From UBA2136 sp047635695 (GTDB taxonomy: Bacteria > Pseudomonadota > Alphaproteobacteria > UBA2136), in NCBI GenBank assembly GCA_047635695.1, contig JBLILN010000021.1, positions 1-25,165 of the forward strand: a stretch of DNA of 25,165 nucleotides, read 5' to 3'. The stretch's first letter is position 1, and each line of letters starts with the position of its first letter. The notes under the pieces were generated by a model. It searched no databases and had not been told where the DNA came from. It worked only from the letters and a program-made list of their open reading frames with translations. Positions 21,700 to 25,165 of the stretch are shown here, in pieces. The position numbers and the translations under genes were made by a program.

Positions 21700-24492
21700 A
21701 TGACCAAACGCATGCTTATCGACGCTGCGCACAAAGAAGAAGTGCGTGTCGTTGTCATTAACGATGAACGAATTGAAGACTTTGAAGTTGAAACAGCCGA
21801 CAAAGAACAAATCAAAGGCAATATATACGTTGCCGAAGTAACAAGGGTAGAACCTTCTCTTCAAGCCGCATTTGTTAATTATGGTGGTAACCGAAATGGT
21901 TTCCTTGCTTTCAGCGAAATTCACCCTGGATACTTTGACCTACCAAAAGAGGAAAAAGATGCCCTTCTAAAAGAACTTGATGATATCGCTGCAAAACGTA
22001 AAGGCCGCGATACCGAAGCTGAAGAGCGTTTAGAAGAAGAATCTCGCGTGAAAGAAGAAGCTAAAAACAGTAAAAAATCTGAAGTTAAAACAGACGAAGT
22101 TGACGCCACAGATAGCGCGATAACAGAAGTAGTAGAAGCAACAGAAGAAGCACCAAAACCTAAAAGACGCGGCCGAAAATCTAAAGCAACACTTGCCGCT
22201 GAAGCAAAAGAAGCAGAAGACGCTGCAGTCAAGCAAGCAGCACAAGAAGCCGCTAAAAAAGATATCCCTGAAAGCTTAGAAGGCCTTACGCCTGAAGAGA
22301 TGGAAGAAGATGCGCGTGCACTTGCGCTTGCTTCAAGCATTATTATTGACGATCAAGAAGCGCCTGTTGAGGATGCACCTAAAGCACGTCGTGGTCGCCC
22401 TGCAAGAAAGCCAAAACGCCATATTAAATCAGAAACAGCTGAAACAGGTAAAAAACTTGCCGATGAAGAAGTAAATGGTAATAAAGAAGATTCAATAAAA
22501 GAAAAGCCTGCTGAAACTAAAGACGTTAAAAAAGACGATAAAGAAGATGCAGATGAACGCCGTCAGCCTATCCACCGTCGTTACAATATCAAAGACGTTC
22601 TCAAAGAAGGCTCTAAAATTCTTATTCAGATTAACAAAGAAGAACGTGGCAACAAGGGTGCTGCTGTAAGTACTTACGTCTCACTCCCTGGCCGCTACTC
22701 TGTTTTGATGCCTAATACGCCTTATGCTGGTGGTATCTCACGTAAAATCACTGATTTTTCTGTACGCCGTAAAATTAAATCTATCGTTAGCGGCCTTAAC
22801 ATCCCTAACAGCATGGGTGTTATCATTCGTACAGCAGGTGTAGGCCAAGAACCTGAAAATATCGAAAAAGATGTTAACAATATGCTTGGTTTATGGAAAA
22901 AAATTGATGAAGACTTCAATAGCAATAAAAAAGCACCTCAACTTGTACATGAAGATGGTAGCCTATCTATCCGTGCTATCCGTGATATGTTCAAAGCTGA
23001 TGTTGACGAAGTTTGCATTGCCGGCTCTAAAACTTACCGCGCAACGAAGGACTACATTCAAAACCTTATGCCTGAATTTGCATCTAAAGTTAAAGAACAC
23101 ACGCTACAAACACCTGTTTTTGCACATTACGATGTTGAAGAGAAGCTTAACCGCTTACACACAACACGTGTAAACTTACCTTCTGGTGGCTACCTTATCA
23201 TTAACCCAACTGAAGCTCTAATTTCAGTGGATGTTAACTCTGGTAAAGCAACACAAGAAAAAAACATTGAAGATACAGCCTTAAAAACAAACCTAGAAGC
23301 AGCGGAAGAAATGGCGCGTCAATTACGCTTACGTGACCTGGCTGGTTTAATTGTTATTGACTTTATCGACATGGAAGAAAATAAAAACGAAAAAGCTGTT
23401 GAACGTATGATGCGTAAATGCATTCGTAAAGACCGTGCACGCATTCAAATAGCGCCTATTTCAACATTTGGCCTCCTTGAAATGTCACGTCAACGCTTAC
23501 GCCCTTCATTAGGTGAATCAACAACACAGGCTTGTAAACACTGTAACGGTACAGGTATGGTTGCCTCACTAGCTTCTGCGGCCTTAACATTACTACGTTC
23601 ACTTGAAGACGAAAATGTACGCACAAAAGCTGACCGTATTATCATCACTACATCTGATGATCTTGCGCTATACATCTTAAACCACAAGCGTGAGCTTGTT
23701 AAAGAAATTGAAGGACGCTACAAGTTTACTGTTTATATTCGAGGTGACGATAAATACGAAGCGCCTGATCACCGTATTGAAGTTGTCCGTAAGGATAGCC
23801 GTGGTCATGAAAAAACACACACGACTGAGGTGAGCTTACGTGAACCGATGGACGATGATGAACATTCGAAACCAACAAGACGCCGTACTCGTAAAGTTAA
23901 ACCAGACAATAAAGACAAACCAAAACACCAGAATGATAAGCAAACTAAAGACAGCAAATCCTCTGATGGTAAAACAGATGATAAAGAAAATTCTGTTAAA
24001 GGTGATGATGACGATACAGAGAAAAAAGGACGTCGCAGTGGTGGCCGTGTCAGACACCTACGCCGTGGCGCACGCCGTGACGAAAAAGATGGAAACCTTG
24101 AAGATTCAGCCAAAGAAACTAAAAGCGACAATACAGGCGATACGAAGTCAGACGATAAAAAGCCTGCACGTCGTGGACGTGGTCGCCCTAGTAAAAAGGC
24201 TGACGACAAAGTAAGTGATGACGCTAAACCAGTAAAAAGTGCAGAACCTCTCTCTGAAGGTAATATCAAAGCGAGAGAGCACAATGAAATGATGCTTGCA
24301 CGCAAAGATAAAATGGCTAAAGACAAGCCCACTAAAGAGAAAAAGGTGACTGCAAAGCCTACTAAGGCCGAACCGGCAAAAGGCATTACTGTTGAACATA
24401 TCAGCGCCACGGGTGAAAGCTCTATCGCTAAAAATAAAGACGACTCAGTCGGTGGTAAGTTTCAACGCTGGTGGAACAAGACTACTTCATAG
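21700..24492 (+). CDS. rne: Ribonuclease E
   Basis: Endoribonuclease and scaffold of the RNA degradosome; cuts AU-rich single-stranded RNA and matures rRNA and tRNA. 930 residues. S1 domain (residues 36-78 and about 292-330) is interrupted by a charged insertion of about 208 residues, as in alphaproteobacteria. The catalytic Mg2+ ligands Asp511 (SVDVNSG) and Asp554 (VIDFIDME) are 43 apart, as in E. coli Asp303/Asp346; the Zn-link C612-K-H-C615 follows 58 residues later, again the E. coli spacing. The tail (about 700-930) is disordered and charged, with Arg-rich RNA-binding segments (RRTRKVK, RRSGGRVRHLRRGARR) and a final RWWNK resembling the GWW PNPase-binding end of Caulobacter RNase E. Three RGRP/RGRK motifs occur at about 156-160, 230-234 and 824-831. 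Confidence 0.97.
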   Translation: MTKRMLIDAAHKEEVRVVVINDERIEDFEVETADKEQIKGNIYVAEVTRVEPSLQAAFVNYGGNRNGFLAFSEIHPGYFDLPKEEKDALLKELDDIAAKRKGRDTEAEERLEEESRVKEEAKNSKKSEVKTDEVDATDSAITEVVEATEEAPKPKRRGRKSKATLAAEAKEAEDAAVKQAAQEAAKKDIPESLEGLTPEEMEEDARALALASSIIIDDQEAPVEDAPKARRGRPARKPKRHIKSETAETGKKLADEEVNGNKEDSIKEKPAETKDVKKDDKEDADERRQPIHRRYNIKDVLKEGSKILIQINKEERGNKGAAVSTYVSLPGRYSVLMPNTPYAGGISRKITDFSVRRKIKSIVSGLNIPNSMGVIIRTAGVGQEPENIEKDVNNMLGLWKKIDEDFNSNKKAPQLVHEDGSLSIRAIRDMFKADVDEVCIAGSKTYRATKDYIQNLMPEFASKVKEHTLQTPVFAHYDVEEKLNRLHTTRVNLPSGGYLIINPTEALISVDVNSGKATQEKNIEDTALKTNLEAAEEMARQLRLRDLAGLIVIDFIDMEENKNEKAVERMMRKCIRKDRARIQIAPISTFGLLEMSRQRLRPSLGESTTQACKHCNGTGMVASLASAALTLLRSLEDENVRTKADRIIITTSDDLALYILNHKRELVKEIEGRYKFTVYIRGDDKYEAPDHRIEVVRKDSRGHEKTHTTEVSLREPMDDDEHSKPTRRRTRKVKPDNKDKPKHQNDKQTKDSKSSDGKTDDKENSVKGDDDDTEKKGRRSGGRVRHLRRGARRDEKDGNLEDSAKETKSDNTGDTKSDDKKPARRGRGRPSKKADDKVSDDAKPVKSAEPLSEGNIKAREHNEMMLARKDKMAKDKPTKEKKVTAKPTKAEPAKGITVEHISATGESSIAKNKDDSVGGKFQRWWNKTTS

Positions 24493-24510
24493 ATACGACA
24501 CGACGTAAAA

Positions 24511-24533
24511 AAGCCTCCAATGGGAGGCTTTTT
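24511..24533. terminator. Bidirectional rho-independent terminator after rne
   Basis: Stem AAGCCTCC / GGAGGCTT, loop AATG, with A run before and T run after, so it can act for rne and for the convergent gene at 24593. Confidence 0.9.
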
Positions 24534-24592
24534 GCATTTCGATATTTAAGACGTCGTGAGGCTAAATAATAGCACTACAAGACTTTATAGAC

Positions 24593-25099
24593 CTATGTCC
24601 CATAGCGTGCATATAAATATACAGAACGACACAAGCCAACAAAAAATTTAACCGCAAGTACAACCGCAATAAATGCGCATATCCATGAATAAGTTGTCAT
24701 ACCGTCTCGGTCAGCAATACTTAAACACATTAAGATAGCAAGCCAACCAAAGGTTTGTAAACAGTAGTCACAAAGACGTATTGTTTCAAGCTTTGTATTA
24801 CCTTTCGTCAGGTCATTTGCACAACCAACATGGGGGTGGCCCCAAAATAAGCGGTATGTTGATAATTGAAAGAAACTTACATTCCAAAAAGACTGAACAC
24901 AGACAATAATAAAGGCATAAATACCTACGCCCCATGCATCGTCGCCCATAAAGTAAGCTGGAATAATAGGCCACAACCACAAGAGTATAGTTGCCATGTC
25001 CCATAGACGTTCCTTCATATTTAGAGATTTAGAAGACTTTGAAGTAAACGCACTACTAAGTGCGCGCCTTAAAGTTTGCAGCAAATTTTCAGAAGCCAT
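24593..25099 (-). CDS. Four-helix membrane protein of unknown function
   Basis: 168 residues. The start is the ATG opening MASENLLQTL, because GGAGGGG lies 8 bases upstream; an in-frame ATG five codons earlier overlaps that site. A basic, Ser-rich N-terminal region (about 1-30) is followed by four hydrophobic segments (about 37-53, 58-78, 118-133, 139-157). The middle loop holds HPHVGCAND and later CDYC, so Cys and His residues could bind a metal, but no family motif is recognised. It is transcribed toward rne and shares its terminator. Bases 25100-25165 show nothing further. Confidence 0.7.
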   Translation of the reverse strand: MASENLLQTLRRALSSAFTSKSSKSLNMKERLWDMATILLWLWPIIPAYFMGDDAWGVGIYAFIIVCVQSFWNVSFFQLSTYRLFWGHPHVGCANDLTKGNTKLETIRLCDYCLQTFGWLAILMCLSIADRDGMTTYSWICAFIAVVLAVKFFVGLCRSVYLYARYGT

Positions 25100-25165
25100 A
25101 TTAAGCCCCTCCATTAAGTAAATATCGCCTAGAACAAGGCAACAAAAAAGGTAAGTAAAATAAAT

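Noticed and set aside
21921..24410. Long antisense frames opposite rne
   Set aside because: Ser/Phe-rich mirror of Lys/Glu/Arg-rich coding sequence, an expected artefact of biased composition.

Overview
The window looks like a low-GC (about 40 %) alphaproteobacterial chromosome segment. The clearest clue is RNase E, whose S1 domain is split by an acidic/basic insertion of about 208 residues relative to the E. coli numbering and which ends in a Trp-Trp motif; both are alphaproteobacterial traits. The recO-parC pair and the alpha-type RecO motif fit. Genus cannot be named from the sequence.

Layout. (1) 1-4830, minus strand: a tightly overlapping seven-gene operon (DUF3429 membrane protein, FAD oxidoreductase, SDR, iron-sulfur photolyase of the PhrB type, DUF2256 zinc ribbon, DCC/DUF393 protein, DUF2237 protein). 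The two small genes DUF2256 and DUF2237 are broken. A near-perfect 21-bp palindrome lies upstream of the first gene. (2) 4830-6720: an accessory patch next to tRNA-Leu(GAG). A 233-bp block containing nearly the whole tRNA gene occurs twice (offset 931), and a separate 55-bp block occurs twice (offset 965). Each pair brackets one small unknown gene. (3) 6720-15060: lipB (probably leaderless), a maeB-mgtE-membrane protein operon (minus), a SCO1/SenC copper chaperone (minus), then a lipoprotein, mnmD and a membrane protein (plus). (4) 15060-21212, minus: parC, recO and an AMIN-domain amidase in one probable operon (amiC-recO-parC), and the dipeptide-type permeases dppB-dppC. (5) 21213-25165: rne with a long structured leader, a bidirectional terminator and a convergent membrane protein gene.

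Most genes are housekeeping. The parts that deserve attention are the partly decayed photolyase operon with its candidate operator, the tRNA-Leu duplication/cassette region, and the leader and tails of rne. I did not find a clear new multi-gene defence or mobile system: no integrase, transposase, CRISPR array or toxin-antitoxin pair is recognisable here.
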